A DNA stretch of 64,000 nt from Occultella gossypii (GTDB lineage Bacteria > Actinomycetota > Actinomycetes > Actinomycetales > Beutenbergiaceae). The stretch spans positions 124,001 through 188,000 of the forward strand of contig NZ_JAGSHT010000022.1 of the NCBI RefSeq assembly GCF_019947135.1, written 5' to 3'. Position 1 is the first letter of the stretch. Every line of letters begins with the position of its first letter. The notes beneath the pieces are model-generated. The model worked only from the letters and a program-made list of their open reading frames with translations. It did no database searches and was not told the origin of the DNA. Of the stretch, positions 24,886 through 33,720 are shown piece by piece. Made by a program: the position numbers and the translations under genes.

Positions 24886-24907
24886 TCAAGGACGAGGTGA
24901 AGTGGGC

Positions 24908-26401
24908 ATGAAGCAGGTGGATCGCCAGCGAGTGATGGGGTGCTGGCTAGGCAAGGCAGTCGGGGGCACTCTGGGTCAGACCTTCGAAGGCCTCGAGGGC
25001 CCGCTCGAGGCCGAGTTCTACGTGCCGGTGCCGACGGAGATGGTTCCGAACGACGACCTCGACCTCCAGGTCCTCTACGCCTGCGTGATGGACCTGATGG
25101 ACTCACCCGCCGTGGACCGGCACGTGCTGGCGGAGTCCTGGCGCAACCACGTGGAGTTCCCGTGGAACGAGTACGGCGTCGGCATGCGGAACCAAGCCGA
25201 GGGCATCGAGCCGCCACACTCCGGAAGCTTCGACAACTGGTTCACCTGTGGCGAGGGCGCGGCGATCCGCAGCGAGCTGTGGGCCTGCCTGGCCGCCGGT
25301 GACGCGGACCTGGCCGGTGCCTACGCCTACGAGGACGCCTGCTTCGACCACGCGGGCGACGGCATCGATGCGGCGGTTTTCCTCGCACGGATCCAGGCGC
25401 TGGCCTTCGTCGAGTCCGACCCCAAGACCTTGATCGACGGAGCCCTGGCCGGCCTGCCCCCGGAGAGCGGGATCACCCGCGTGGTGCGGGACACGCTGTC
25501 CTGGCTGGATGAGGGCCTGGCCTGGCGCGCGGTCCGCGAACTGATCGTGGCGCGCTACGGCAACAGCGACTTCACCGACGTACGGATCAACACCGGCTTC
25601 ATCATCCTCGGCTGGCTCGCCGGAACGTCCTTCGGGGAGCGGATCCTGATCACGAACAACTGCGGCGGGGACTGCGACTCGTCCACCGCGTCGATCGGTG
25701 CCCTACTCGGGATCCTTGATCCCGACTCCATCGAGGAACGCTGGCTGGCACCGATCGGGCGTGACCTCGTACTCAACCCGGAGATCACCGGCATCGAGGC
25801 GCCGCCCACCCTGGACGCGTTCACGGATCTGGTCCTCGACCTCCGGGAGCGCCTGGACGGGCGAGCCCCCGAGGCGGTCAGCGGCCCGTTCGATCCGCAG
25901 GAGCACCGCATCGAGGTCGGCCTGGGTTGGATGAACACCTCGAACGGCAAGTGGGACGTGCGTGACCAGACCGAGCTCCCGCCGGCCGGCAGCGCCGTGC
26001 CGGAGGTGGACCTCACGACGACGACCCTGCCGGGGACCTGGGTGCGGATGCCGGCCGCCGACTTCGCCGACCGGATCCTGGTGCTCCGCTACCGCTTCGA
26101 TGCGCGCGGACGGACCGACGTCCGGCTGATGTTCAACAGCACCGAGCACTACCGGATCTGGTTCGACGGCGAGTACCTGCACGGAGCACAGGGCAGCCAG
26201 TACCAGTTCCCGGCGCCGCACATGGCGCCGCTCGGCCAGTTCATCGACTTCCGACCCGGCTCGGGCGTGCACGAGATCACGATCGCCGTCAAGCGGCCCC
26301 CCGCCCACCGCGAGATCGCGGAATGGGTGATCGGCGCCGTCGAACTGCCCGGGCACATGTGGATCGAGAACTCGTTCCGACCCGACGCCGTCGGGCGCTG
26401 A
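24908..26401 (+). CDS. ADP-ribosylglycohydrolase-family protein with C-terminal beta domain
   Basis: A 497-aa protein. Residues about 5-330 are the all-helical DraG/ARH fold. Metal-site motifs are visible as PNDDLDLQV (about residues 41-49) and NCGGDCDSSTASIGALLG (about 253-270). The last 160 residues are beta-rich and may bind a carbohydrate. GAGGTGA precedes ATG 24908. Known family activity is removal of ADP-ribose from proteins or small molecules, but operon members beside sugar ABC importers probably act on an N-glycoside or nucleoside (inference). First gene of a LacI-regulated operon with an importer. Confidence 0.82.
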   Translation: MKQVDRQRVMGCWLGKAVGGTLGQTFEGLEGPLEAEFYVPVPTEMVPNDDLDLQVLYACVMDLMDSPAVDRHVLAESWRNHVEFPWNEYGVGMRNQAEGIEPPHSGSFDNWFTCGEGAAIRSELWACLAAGDADLAGAYAYEDACFDHAGDGIDAAVFLARIQALAFVESDPKTLIDGALAGLPPESGITRVVRDTLSWLDEGLAWRAVRELIVARYGNSDFTDVRINTGFIILGWLAGTSFGERILITNNCGGDCDSSTASIGALLGILDPDSIEERWLAPIGRDLVLNPEITGIEAPPTLDAFTDLVLDLRERLDGRAPEAVSGPFDPQEHRIEVGLGWMNTSNGKWDVRDQTELPPAGSAVPEVDLTTTTLPGTWVRMPAADFADRILVLRYRFDARGRTDVRLMFNSTEHYRIWFDGEYLHGAQGSQYQFPAPHMAPLGQFIDFRPGSGVHEITIAVKRPPAHREIAEWVIGAVELPGHMWIENSFRPDAVGR

Positions 26402-26448
26402 CCCGCGCACACGCTTCGCTCAACTCTCGACATTCCAATGGAGGACTC

Positions 26449-27786
26449 ATGAGGAAACACTCCCGCATCAGGTTCGCGGCCGCGGCGGCCGCCGTCGGAC
26501 TCCTTGCACTTGCCGGCTGTTCGTCGGGATCGGTAGACGAGCCGAGCGGCGAACCGGAGCAGGGCACGATCGACTGGTGGGGCTGGAACCCCGACGACAG
26601 CCAGTACCAGGAGATCGTCGACCTGTTCAACGAGGAGTACCCGGACATCACGGTGAACTACCGGTTCATCCAGTTCAGCGACTATCTCAACGCGCTCCGT
26701 CTCGGCCTGACCTCCGGTGACGGACCCGATGTGTTCGGCGTCCAGACCGGGGCGATGGCGACGCAGTTCGCACCACTGTCCGCGGACCTCACGCCGTATC
26801 TCACCGAGAACCTCGGAGACGACTGGTCCGATCAGATCCTGGCCGCTGATCAGCTGAACATCGACGGTTCCCAGATGGGGCTCCCGTGGATGGTCACCGG
26901 CGGCGGCACGATCCAGGTCAACATGACGCTGCTCGAATCCCTCGGTCTTGAGGCCCCCACCAACCTCGACGAGTGGCAGGAGGTGTGCGCCGGGCTGGAG
27001 ACCGCCGGCTACGACTGCCTCATCCAGGGCGCCAAGGACGACTGGCAGAACATCGACGTGTTCCAGGCCATTGCGAACCAGGTCGAGGTGGGCTACTTCT
27101 ACGACGCTCTCGCCGGCTCACAGCCCTTCGACAGCCCCGAGATGACAACGGCCTTCGAGGGCTGGCAGGAACTGTTCGACCTCGGTGTCATCCAGGAAGG
27201 GGCATTCGGCACCACGGCGTACCCGGATGCCGCGGACACCTTCCGCTCGGGGGAGGCGGGCATGATCGCCTTCGGGACGTGGCAGAACCAGGACATGACA
27301 CAGTCCCGGCTGGACACCTACGCCGAGCAGTACGGCGATCCGGCGGTGGCGCAGACCGAGTTCCTCCTGGTTCCGTTCCCGAACGTGGTCGAGCCTTCCG
27401 GCACGGCGGACCTCACGCTGTTCGGCGGTCCCGACGTCGCGTGGTCCATGGATGCCTCGAGTGACGCATCCGCCACCGCGTGGACGTTCCTCAGCTGGCT
27501 CTCGACGTCGCAGGCCAGCCAGGAGCGCATCGCCGGCACCCTGCAGCAGCCGGGCCTGGCCTCGGTGGCGATCGACACCAGCGACATCAGGACCGAGCGT
27601 CAGACCGAGGCCGTCGAAGCCCAGGCCGGTGCGCTGGCAGACCTGGCCGGCCCGCGCCAGATCGAGAGCGCCGATGTGCAGGCGGCACTCGGGGACGCGT
27701 TGGCGTCCGTGGCGAACGGCTCGATGACCGCGGCCGAGGCAGTCACCGCCGTGCAGGCGGCGATCGACACCGCTGCAGCGGCGTAA
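26449..27786 (+). CDS. Extracellular solute-binding lipoprotein of CUT1 ABC importer
   Basis: A 445-aa binding protein. Signal peptide of Sec type with lipobox LALAGC (about C24). Mature domain begins near TIDWWGWNPDD. GGAGG before the ATG; an upstream in-frame extension into the previous gene is not used. It lies 47 bp after the ADP-ribosylglycohydrolase gene and ahead of two permeases, the usual order. The ligand is unknown; it is likely the substrate of the preceding hydrolase. Confidence 0.9.
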   Translation: MRKHSRIRFAAAAAAVGLLALAGCSSGSVDEPSGEPEQGTIDWWGWNPDDSQYQEIVDLFNEEYPDITVNYRFIQFSDYLNALRLGLTSGDGPDVFGVQTGAMATQFAPLSADLTPYLTENLGDDWSDQILAADQLNIDGSQMGLPWMVTGGGTIQVNMTLLESLGLEAPTNLDEWQEVCAGLETAGYDCLIQGAKDDWQNIDVFQAIANQVEVGYFYDALAGSQPFDSPEMTTAFEGWQELFDLGVIQEGAFGTTAYPDAADTFRSGEAGMIAFGTWQNQDMTQSRLDTYAEQYGDPAVAQTEFLLVPFPNVVEPSGTADLTLFGGPDVAWSMDASSDASATAWTFLSWLSTSQASQERIAGTLQQPGLASVAIDTSDIRTERQTEAVEAQAGALADLAGPRQIESADVQAALGDALASVANGSMTAAEAVTAVQAAIDTAAAA

Positions 27787-27810
27787 CGCGAACCGGGAGG
27801 AGGTGGAGCC

Positions 27811-28755
27811 ATGTCGACACAGACCGAGAGCATGAAACGGGGACCCGCGGGTCTGACGCCCGCCCCGCTCGGCCGGCACGCGTCCGCGCACCTGTCGCGG
27901 CATCGGGTGGCCTATCTCTACCTCCTCCCGGCCCTGATCCTCGTGGTCGGGGTCATCTATGCGGGGGTCGGCTACAACGGCTGGGTCAGCACCCTCGACT
28001 GGAACGGCATCTCGCCCACGCCACGCAGTGTCGGCCTGGGCCAGTACGGCAAGGCGCTCGGCGATCCCATTGTCTGGTCCGCGCTGTGGCACACGGGCGT
28101 CTTCGCCGTCCTCACGATCCTCGTGCAGATGGCACTCGGCCTGCTCATGGCCCTGGTCCTGACCGTCCCGGTACGGTTCGCGAACCTCTACCGGGTCCTC
28201 ATGTTCGTGCCCGTGGTGATGGCACCGGCCGCCGTTTCCTCGGCCTTCCGGGCGATCCTCCAACCAGACGGGCAGGTGAACGCGGTCCTGGACGCGCTGG
28301 GACTGGGCGGGTTGGGTCAGGCCTGGTTGGCTGATCCCTCGCTCGCCCTGATCTCGCTCGCGGGCATCAACATCTGGCAGTGGACGGGGTTCAGCTTCAT
28401 CCTGTACCAGGCCGCCCTCTCGCAGATCGACGCGAGCGTGGTGGAGGCCGCACAGATGGACGGTGCCTCACCGTGGCGGCTGGTGCGCTCCGTGGTGGTC
28501 CCGCAGCTCTCGGGAACCCACGCGACGCTGGCCATCACCGGGCTCATCGGGGCGTTGAAGACCTTCGACCTGGTGTACCTGACCACCGGTGGCGGCCCCG
28601 CTCGCAGCACCGAGTTCCTGACCACCTACATCTACGAACAGACCGTCGACAGGTTCAACGCCGGATACGGCGCAGCCCTGTCGATGATCCTGCTCGTCCT
28701 GGCGATGGCGTTGACCATCGCGCAGATGGCGGCGTACCGATTCGGGAGGAAATGA
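27811..28755 (+). CDS. Carbohydrate ABC transporter permease 1
   Basis: A 314-aa MalF-type permease with six transmembrane helices and EAA loop VEAAQMDGASPWRLVRSVVVPQL (about residues 211-233). GGAGGAGGTGGAG precedes the ATG. Overlaps the second permease by ATGA. Confidence 0.9.
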   Translation: MSTQTESMKRGPAGLTPAPLGRHASAHLSRHRVAYLYLLPALILVVGVIYAGVGYNGWVSTLDWNGISPTPRSVGLGQYGKALGDPIVWSALWHTGVFAVLTILVQMALGLLMALVLTVPVRFANLYRVLMFVPVVMAPAAVSSAFRAILQPDGQVNAVLDALGLGGLGQAWLADPSLALISLAGINIWQWTGFSFILYQAALSQIDASVVEAAQMDGASPWRLVRSVVVPQLSGTHATLAITGLIGALKTFDLVYLTTGGGPARSTEFLTTYIYEQTVDRFNAGYGAALSMILLVLAMALTIAQMAAYRFGRK

Positions 28756-29549
28756 TGATCGGCACACGCAGCACCCGTCGTTCGAGGCTCATCGCCCAGC
28801 TGGTGGCGACCGTCGTGGTGATCCCGTTCGCGTTCCCGCTGGTGACGATCCTCGTCACCTCCTTCGGCGGCGAGGGCGCGGTGGCGAACTACGCGGCCGT
28901 GATCTCGGAGACACCCTTCCTCCGGTTCGCGCTGAACTCCCTCGTGATCGCCGTGGGCACGGTGGCGCTGGTGTATGCGTGCACCATGTCCGCCGGGTAC
29001 GCGTTCGCGAAGATGCAGTTCCGGGGCAAGTCCCTGCTGTTCAACGCGATCCTGGTGGGCCTGATCCTGCCGACGCTGGCGATCATCGTGCCGATCTTCA
29101 TCACGGTGCAGCGGCTCGGACTGTTCTCGAACCCGATCGCGGTGATCGTGCCGCTCTCGGCCACGCTGGTGCCGTTCACCTTGCTCCTGGCGCGCAACTA
29201 CCTGGTCGGGATCCCGGACGAGATCCTCGAGGCCGCCCGCGTCGACGGTGCCACATCGTTCGGCACCCTGATCCGGATCGTGATTCCCCTGTCCGCACCG
29301 ATCTCGGCCGTGGTCGTGGTGTGGGCGTTCCTGCAGGCGTGGAACGACCTCTTCCTGCCGCTGTTGATCCTGCAGGACGAGGACGCTCGTGCGATCACGC
29401 AGGTGCCGCTCTACTTCACCAGCCAGTACGGCTCGGACGTGCCGAAGATCTTCGCCTCGCTCGTGCTGCTGTCGCTGCCGATCGTCATCGCCTATCTGGC
29501 CCTGCAGAAGCTCTTCGAGCGCGGGCTGACGGCGGGTGCGGTGAAGTGA
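28755..29549 (+). CDS. Carbohydrate ABC transporter permease 2
   Basis: A 264-aa MalG-type permease with six transmembrane helices and EAA loop LEAARVDGATSFGTLIRIVIPLS. Two ATGs are adjacent at 28752 and 28755. GGGAGGA ends at 28750, so the second ATG has the better spacing; using the first adds one Met and gives an ATGA overlap with the preceding gene. No ATPase gene is present in the operon. Confidence 0.88.
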   Translation: MIGTRSTRRSRLIAQLVATVVVIPFAFPLVTILVTSFGGEGAVANYAAVISETPFLRFALNSLVIAVGTVALVYACTMSAGYAFAKMQFRGKSLLFNAILVGLILPTLAIIVPIFITVQRLGLFSNPIAVIVPLSATLVPFTLLLARNYLVGIPDEILEAARVDGATSFGTLIRIVIPLSAPISAVVVVWAFLQAWNDLFLPLLILQDEDARAITQVPLYFTSQYGSDVPKIFASLVLLSLPIVIAYLALQKLFERGLTAGAVK

Positions 29550-29559
29550 GGCGCCGCGC

Positions 29560-30411
29560 TCAGAGTCCGTCCCGGTCGTGCCAGTGCTGCTGCCAGCGCC
29601 AGTCGATCGGCTCGCTGGCGCGTTGATACCGGATGTCCGTGGACAAGCGCATCCGCCCGTCCGGGTCCACGTTGTCCAGCGCCGCGTGGATGATGTGCGC
29701 GGAGTGGATCATCACGTCGCCAGCCCGGTAGTCGGTCACCAGCCACCGGGCGTCGTGGGCGTCGGCAAGGCCGGGTAGGTCCGCGGTGATGGACGCCGCC
29801 GGCCGCTGCAACCGGCCCTCCGCCTCCTCCGCGAGGACCGCCCGGTGTGAGCCCTCGAGGTAGGTGAGGCCACCGAGCGTCGTCGGGCAGTCACCGAGCG
29901 GGATCCACATCGACAGCACCCGGTCGGTGCCGTCGCGCAGGTACACGAGGTCGTAGTGGGCCTGCGTGGCCGTGCCGATCCCGTTCTGACCCGGCCTCGT
30001 ATGCCGCAGGATCTTGCGCCGGTGCAGGTGCACATCGTCACCGAGGAACCAGCCGAACCAGTCCGCGATCGCCGGTAGGCGACACAGGCGGTCGTACTCG
30101 GACGAGGGGACGATGTGGCCGAACAGCGCCTGCCGGTACGTGGCCTGGTCGAGTGGCCCCGGGCCGGCGATGCCCTCCTCCGGCCCTGTGCCCGGCCGGG
30201 TGACACCAGCCGGCGCCAGTGTCTCGAAGTAGAACCTGCGGAACGCCGCGACCTCCTCGATCGGGAGCTGGTCCCGCAGCAACAGGTAGCCCTGGGCGCG
30301 CAGGCGACGCCACAGCGCATCCCGGTCGCCGCGCTCACGGTCCGGGGTCTCGGCGAGTTGGCCGAGGCGGTCTGGACTTTCCGCCAGCTCGTATCCGTTC
30401 GACGTCAACAT
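29560..30411 (-). CDS. Phytanoyl-CoA dioxygenase (PhyH)-family protein
   Basis: A 283-aa Fe(II)/2-oxoglutarate-dependent dioxygenase-like protein. Iron ligands appear as HxD in QAHYDLVYL and a distal His in MIHSAHIIHAALDN, followed by an Arg (RMRLSTDIRYQR) that would bind 2-oxoglutarate. Substrate unknown. ATG 30411 has no ribosome site, so the message may be leaderless. It is divergent from an AraC gene only 15 bp away and its 3' end faces the ABC permease operon. Confidence 0.82.
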   Translation of the reverse strand: MLTSNGYELAESPDRLGQLAETPDRERGDRDALWRRLRAQGYLLLRDQLPIEEVAAFRRFYFETLAPAGVTRPGTGPEEGIAGPGPLDQATYRQALFGHIVPSSEYDRLCRLPAIADWFGWFLGDDVHLHRRKILRHTRPGQNGIGTATQAHYDLVYLRDGTDRVLSMWIPLGDCPTTLGGLTYLEGSHRAVLAEEAEGRLQRPAASITADLPGLADAHDARWLVTDYRAGDVMIHSAHIIHAALDNVDPDGRMRLSTDIRYQRASEPIDWRWQQHWHDRDGL

Positions 30412-30426
30412 TCGACGTAGGCTAGC

Positions 30427-31335
30427 GTGCGGCGAACTTCCTGCCCATGGACGATCGGTGGCGGTCACTTGGACTTTTCTGCACCCATTGCCGGTTCTGG
30501 CTGGCGCGCGTACCCGGCGGCGGAGCCTGCCCTGCGGGACAGCGGCCTGAGTTGTCGCGGAGCCGGGGAGCAGAGCGGTCCGGCACGGCACACCAGAGAC
30601 CGCCGTCTGGCCGCGCACGGACTCGTGCTCGTCACCGAGGGTCGCGGCCGCTACGCCGACGAGGCGCACCCCGACGGCGTCGCCGTGGAGGCCCCAGCGG
30701 TGATCTGGCTGTTCCCCGGGCTCGCGCACGGATACGGGCCGGACGGCGAAGGCTGGCACGAGTACTGGCTCCTCTTCGAAGGGGTCGGGACGCGCGCGCT
30801 CGAGGGCTTCGGTGCCTGGGACCGCGACGAACCGGTACGCCGCGCGGCACCGGAACTCGCCTCGCGGGTCACGCCGGTGTTCGCCCACCTGCGCCGCCTG
30901 CTCGCCGTGCCCGGCGGCCGCGGGGCGATGCTCGCGGCGGCGCTGACCCACCAGCTCATTGCGATCGCGGCGGAGTGCGCACCGCCGGCGTCCACGGCGC
31001 ACGCGCCGGACGTGATCGAGTCCCTGGCCGCCGCCGCGCTGGTGCCGATGCCCGTCGAGCGCCGCGCCCGTGCGCTTGGCCTCACCGAGGCCGAGCTGCG
31101 CGAGGCGGTGCTGCGGGCCACCGGGCTCACCCCGCACGAGTTCGTGCTCGCGACCCGTCTGGAGCGGGCCCAGTTCCTGCTGGCGGAGACCACGGCGGGC
31201 GTGGCCGAGGTCGCCGTCCAGGTCGGCTACGACGACCCCGCCTACTTCAGCCGGCTGTTCCACCGCCGGGTCGGGATGCCGCCATCGGCGTTCCGGGAAC
31301 AGGAGACCCGTCGCGCCGAGCCAGAGCGGCGATGA
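30427..31335 (+). CDS. AraC-family transcriptional regulator
   Basis: A 302-aa regulator with an N-terminal cupin sensor domain (about residues 30-140; WLFPGLAHGYGP) and a C-terminal double HTH (about 195-295; VAEVAVQVGYDDPAYFSRLFHRRVGMPPSAFR). The start is uncertain: GTG 30427 leaves just 15 bp to the divergent gene, and TTG 30469 (before LDFSAPIAGSGW) is a credible alternative. It overlaps the 3' end of the DUF4091 gene by 89 bp on the opposite strand. It probably activates one or both neighbours in response to a sugar. Confidence 0.82.
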   Translation: MRRTSCPWTIGGGHLDFSAPIAGSGWRAYPAAEPALRDSGLSCRGAGEQSGPARHTRDRRLAAHGLVLVTEGRGRYADEAHPDGVAVEAPAVIWLFPGLAHGYGPDGEGWHEYWLLFEGVGTRALEGFGAWDRDEPVRRAAPELASRVTPVFAHLRRLLAVPGGRGAMLAAALTHQLIAIAAECAPPASTAHAPDVIESLAAAALVPMPVERRARALGLTEAELREAVLRATGLTPHEFVLATRLERAQFLLAETTAGVAEVAVQVGYDDPAYFSRLFHRRVGMPPSAFREQETRRAEPERR

Positions 31336-32992
31336 TCGCCGCGTCGACCTCCCGGCGTGAGCGCAGGTAGTGCTCGCGGTCGTAGCTGAACGTGGCGTAC
31401 CCGAGCGTGCCGCCCTGGTCCACGGTGGCCCGCGCCGTGGCCGCGTCAGTCAGGTCACGCAGCAGCTGGAGGGCGCGGTGATCGTCCATGGCCTGGGCGA
31501 ACACCCGGTACCTGATGCTCGGCCACGGCTGCCCGTCCGGTCCGGGGTACACGATGAACGGGTCCCCCGCCGGGAACGCGCCGTCTGCGCTGGTGTCCGT
31601 GAACGGGTCGATCGGACGTGCGGAGTACTGCGCGGCCCAGAAGTTGAAGCCCCAGTGCAGGAAGCCGGGCGCGCCGGCCACGAACAGCTGCCGCCCGAGC
31701 ACCCGGTTGCGCAGCGACGGCAGCCCGATGAACCGGTTCGCGACGTCGCGGTGCTGGGACACGCAGTAGTACACCCAGGGGCTGTGCCCATGGTCGAGGA
31801 ACTCCTGCACGTGGTTCGTGGCCACGATCGGGGTGTCCACGGCACCGGAGCGCGCGAACTCGAAGTCGCTCAGCGCGTCCACCACGGTGGCGCCGGCGAG
31901 CAGGTCCTCGACCACGGCCCGCGCCGCCCGGTAGTCGGCCAGCATGTGCTCGCGGGGCTCGTCGCTGATGTGGAAGAGCACGCCGCCGTCCCAGTGCTCG
32001 GCCAAGTAGGCGCGCAGCGCGGGCAACAGCTCCGCCATGAGGGCCCGGTAGCGCGGGTCCGTCGCGGGCACGTCCCACCCGAACCGCCGCTCGGTGCCGG
32101 CCGGGGTCCGGACATAGATGGCAGGGGTCGCCGTCGCACCCCACTGGGTGAACAGGTGGGCGATCTCCACGGTGGTGATCGCGTGCTTGCGACACAGACC
32201 CAACCACCTGCCCAGGAGGTCGAAGTCGAAGACGTGACCTCCGCCGTCGGGCGTGATGCCGACCAGCTGCACCGGCGTGCGCTCGGACCCCACCGCGGTG
32301 TCCAGCGGCGGCGTCCACGTGGGCGTGAGCACGGAGTTCACGCGCATCCGCGCGGCGGCGCCGAGGTAGGCGTCGAGCAGGTCCCAGTGCTCCTCGCTGA
32401 ACACCGGCACGTCGTAGTACTCGGCCAGGCTGTCCGCATGCAGCCAGTGCGTGTTGACGATATCCAGCGCGGGCAGTTCGACCGGGTGGACCACGACCTC
32501 GAGCGACGCCTCGAACAGCGTGACACCGTCTCCGTCCGCCACGCTCACGCGCAGTTCGTGGCGCCCGGCGAGGGCCGGGTCGGTCACCTCGAGGTCGAAC
32601 CACAGCGCCTGCCAGTACCCGACGGCGGGACGCACCGGAGTCCCGGACGGCACGGGCCGGAGCAGGTCCGGGTAGAGGCCGGGTGTGTCGCGTAGGTAGC
32701 CCTCGTCGTGCCCGTCGAACGCCACCAGGGCGCAGGGCACGAGTTCGACCGTGGACACCTGCACCAGGTGCGCGAGCGGTCCGTCGACCCGCGGGTGCAG
32801 CGTGCCGAGAGCGCTGCGGCTCTCCGCGGCGGGCGGTAGGTAGGCGAGCTGGACGGACAACGTCTCGCCGAGGAACCCGGACAGGGGCGCGCCGGCCGCC
32901 ATCGGCGCCGGGCACTCGTCCGCGAACACCTTCTCCAGGGTGTCGACGAGTTGGAACGTCCAGTCCTGGCGGGGGGTGGGGCGATCGGTCAC
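31247..32992 (-). CDS. DUF4091-domain glycoside hydrolase-like protein
   Basis: A 581-aa protein with an N-terminal beta-sandwich (about residues 20-175), a central TIM-barrel-like region (about 180-400; ITTVEIAHLFTQWG, LFHISDEPREH) and a C-terminal DUF4091 segment (about 430-560; LHWGFNFWAAQYS, DGQPWPSIRYRVFAQAMDDHRAL). The acidic pair in HISDEP is a candidate active site, resembling GH123-like enzymes. No signal peptide, so cytoplasmic. GTG at 32992 has GAGG upstream; TTG 33001 is less likely. The last 89 bp overlap the convergent AraC gene, both reading frames being intact. Confidence 0.75.
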   Translation of the reverse strand: MTDRPTPRQDWTFQLVDTLEKVFADECPAPMAAGAPLSGFLGETLSVQLAYLPPAAESRSALGTLHPRVDGPLAHLVQVSTVELVPCALVAFDGHDEGYLRDTPGLYPDLLRPVPSGTPVRPAVGYWQALWFDLEVTDPALAGRHELRVSVADGDGVTLFEASLEVVVHPVELPALDIVNTHWLHADSLAEYYDVPVFSEEHWDLLDAYLGAAARMRVNSVLTPTWTPPLDTAVGSERTPVQLVGITPDGGGHVFDFDLLGRWLGLCRKHAITTVEIAHLFTQWGATATPAIYVRTPAGTERRFGWDVPATDPRYRALMAELLPALRAYLAEHWDGGVLFHISDEPREHMLADYRAARAVVEDLLAGATVVDALSDFEFARSGAVDTPIVATNHVQEFLDHGHSPWVYYCVSQHRDVANRFIGLPSLRNRVLGRQLFVAGAPGFLHWGFNFWAAQYSARPIDPFTDTSADGAFPAGDPFIVYPGPDGQPWPSIRYRVFAQAMDDHRALQLLRDLTDAATARATVDQGGTLGYATFSYDREHYLRSRREVDAAIIAALARRDGSPVPGTPMAASRPGGGTAG

Positions 32993-33071
32993 GTCAGCCA
33001 ATCCTCGGGTCGCGGTGTTGCGTGGAGACTAACGGCTCGCGCCCACTGGCCTCACGCGCTCGCAGGCACCG

Positions 33072-33560
33072 TCACCAACCGGCCGGGCCGGCCGGGGAGT
33101 CGGGGGCGTCCCGGCGATTCCCCACGATGGCACCGAGTGTCGCCAGCACGCCGCCGGCCACGGCCACGAATCCCGCGGGCCCCCGTTCGATGCGGACGTA
33201 GCCCCCGGTGGCACGGCCCTGACCGTCGACGCCGTCCCACAGGACCTCCGCGGTTGGCACCAGGACCAGGGCCACCACCAGGACGAGGAGGCCGAGACCC
33301 GCGAGCACCACCGGCCACGTGCGGGTGCGGCGCCAGACCAGCACGGCCACGCCGCCGAGCGCGAGCAGTCCGGCGATGTACAGGCTGATGGTCGCGACGG
33401 GGTCCTCGCTGAAGTCCGGGTCCGCGGAGGTGGCGTTGCTGAGCGTCCAGGGCAGGATCGCCGCGACCAGTGCGATCGCGAGCCCGCCGACGGCGAGCAC
33501 CAGCGCGGTGGTCGGTGCGCGTGACGGACGTCTGACCTGGTGATCCGGGTACTCCTGCAT
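33072..33560 (-). CDS. Membrane protein with four predicted helices, unknown function
   Basis: A 162-aa hydrophobic protein with helices at about 18-40, 59-78, 84-104 and 128-147, and a Pro/Gly-rich tail. TAGACT ends seven bases before the ATG and could be a -10, giving a leaderless mRNA. No recognisable domain; it resembles small actinobacterial Trp-biosynthesis-associated-type membrane proteins only in outline. Confidence 0.6.
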   Translation of the reverse strand: MQEYPDHQVRRPSRAPTTALVLAVGGLAIALVAAILPWTLSNATSADPDFSEDPVATISLYIAGLLALGGVAVLVWRRTRTWPVVLAGLGLLVLVVALVLVPTAEVLWDGVDGQGRATGGYVRIERGPAGFVAVAGGVLATLGAIVGNRRDAPDSPAGPAGW

Positions 33561-33720
33561 CCCCGGAGTCTAGGCAGGCAGTTGGGTGGCGGCCGGGTCG
33601 CAGCGTGGGTGCAGGTGCCCATTGACGCCGCACCCGCCGTGCCGGGATCGCACCCTCACGGTGGGCGAGGTCGACGGCGCGGGTATTGGGTCAGCGGGGC
33701 GGCGGTTGGGGCGGGGCTGC

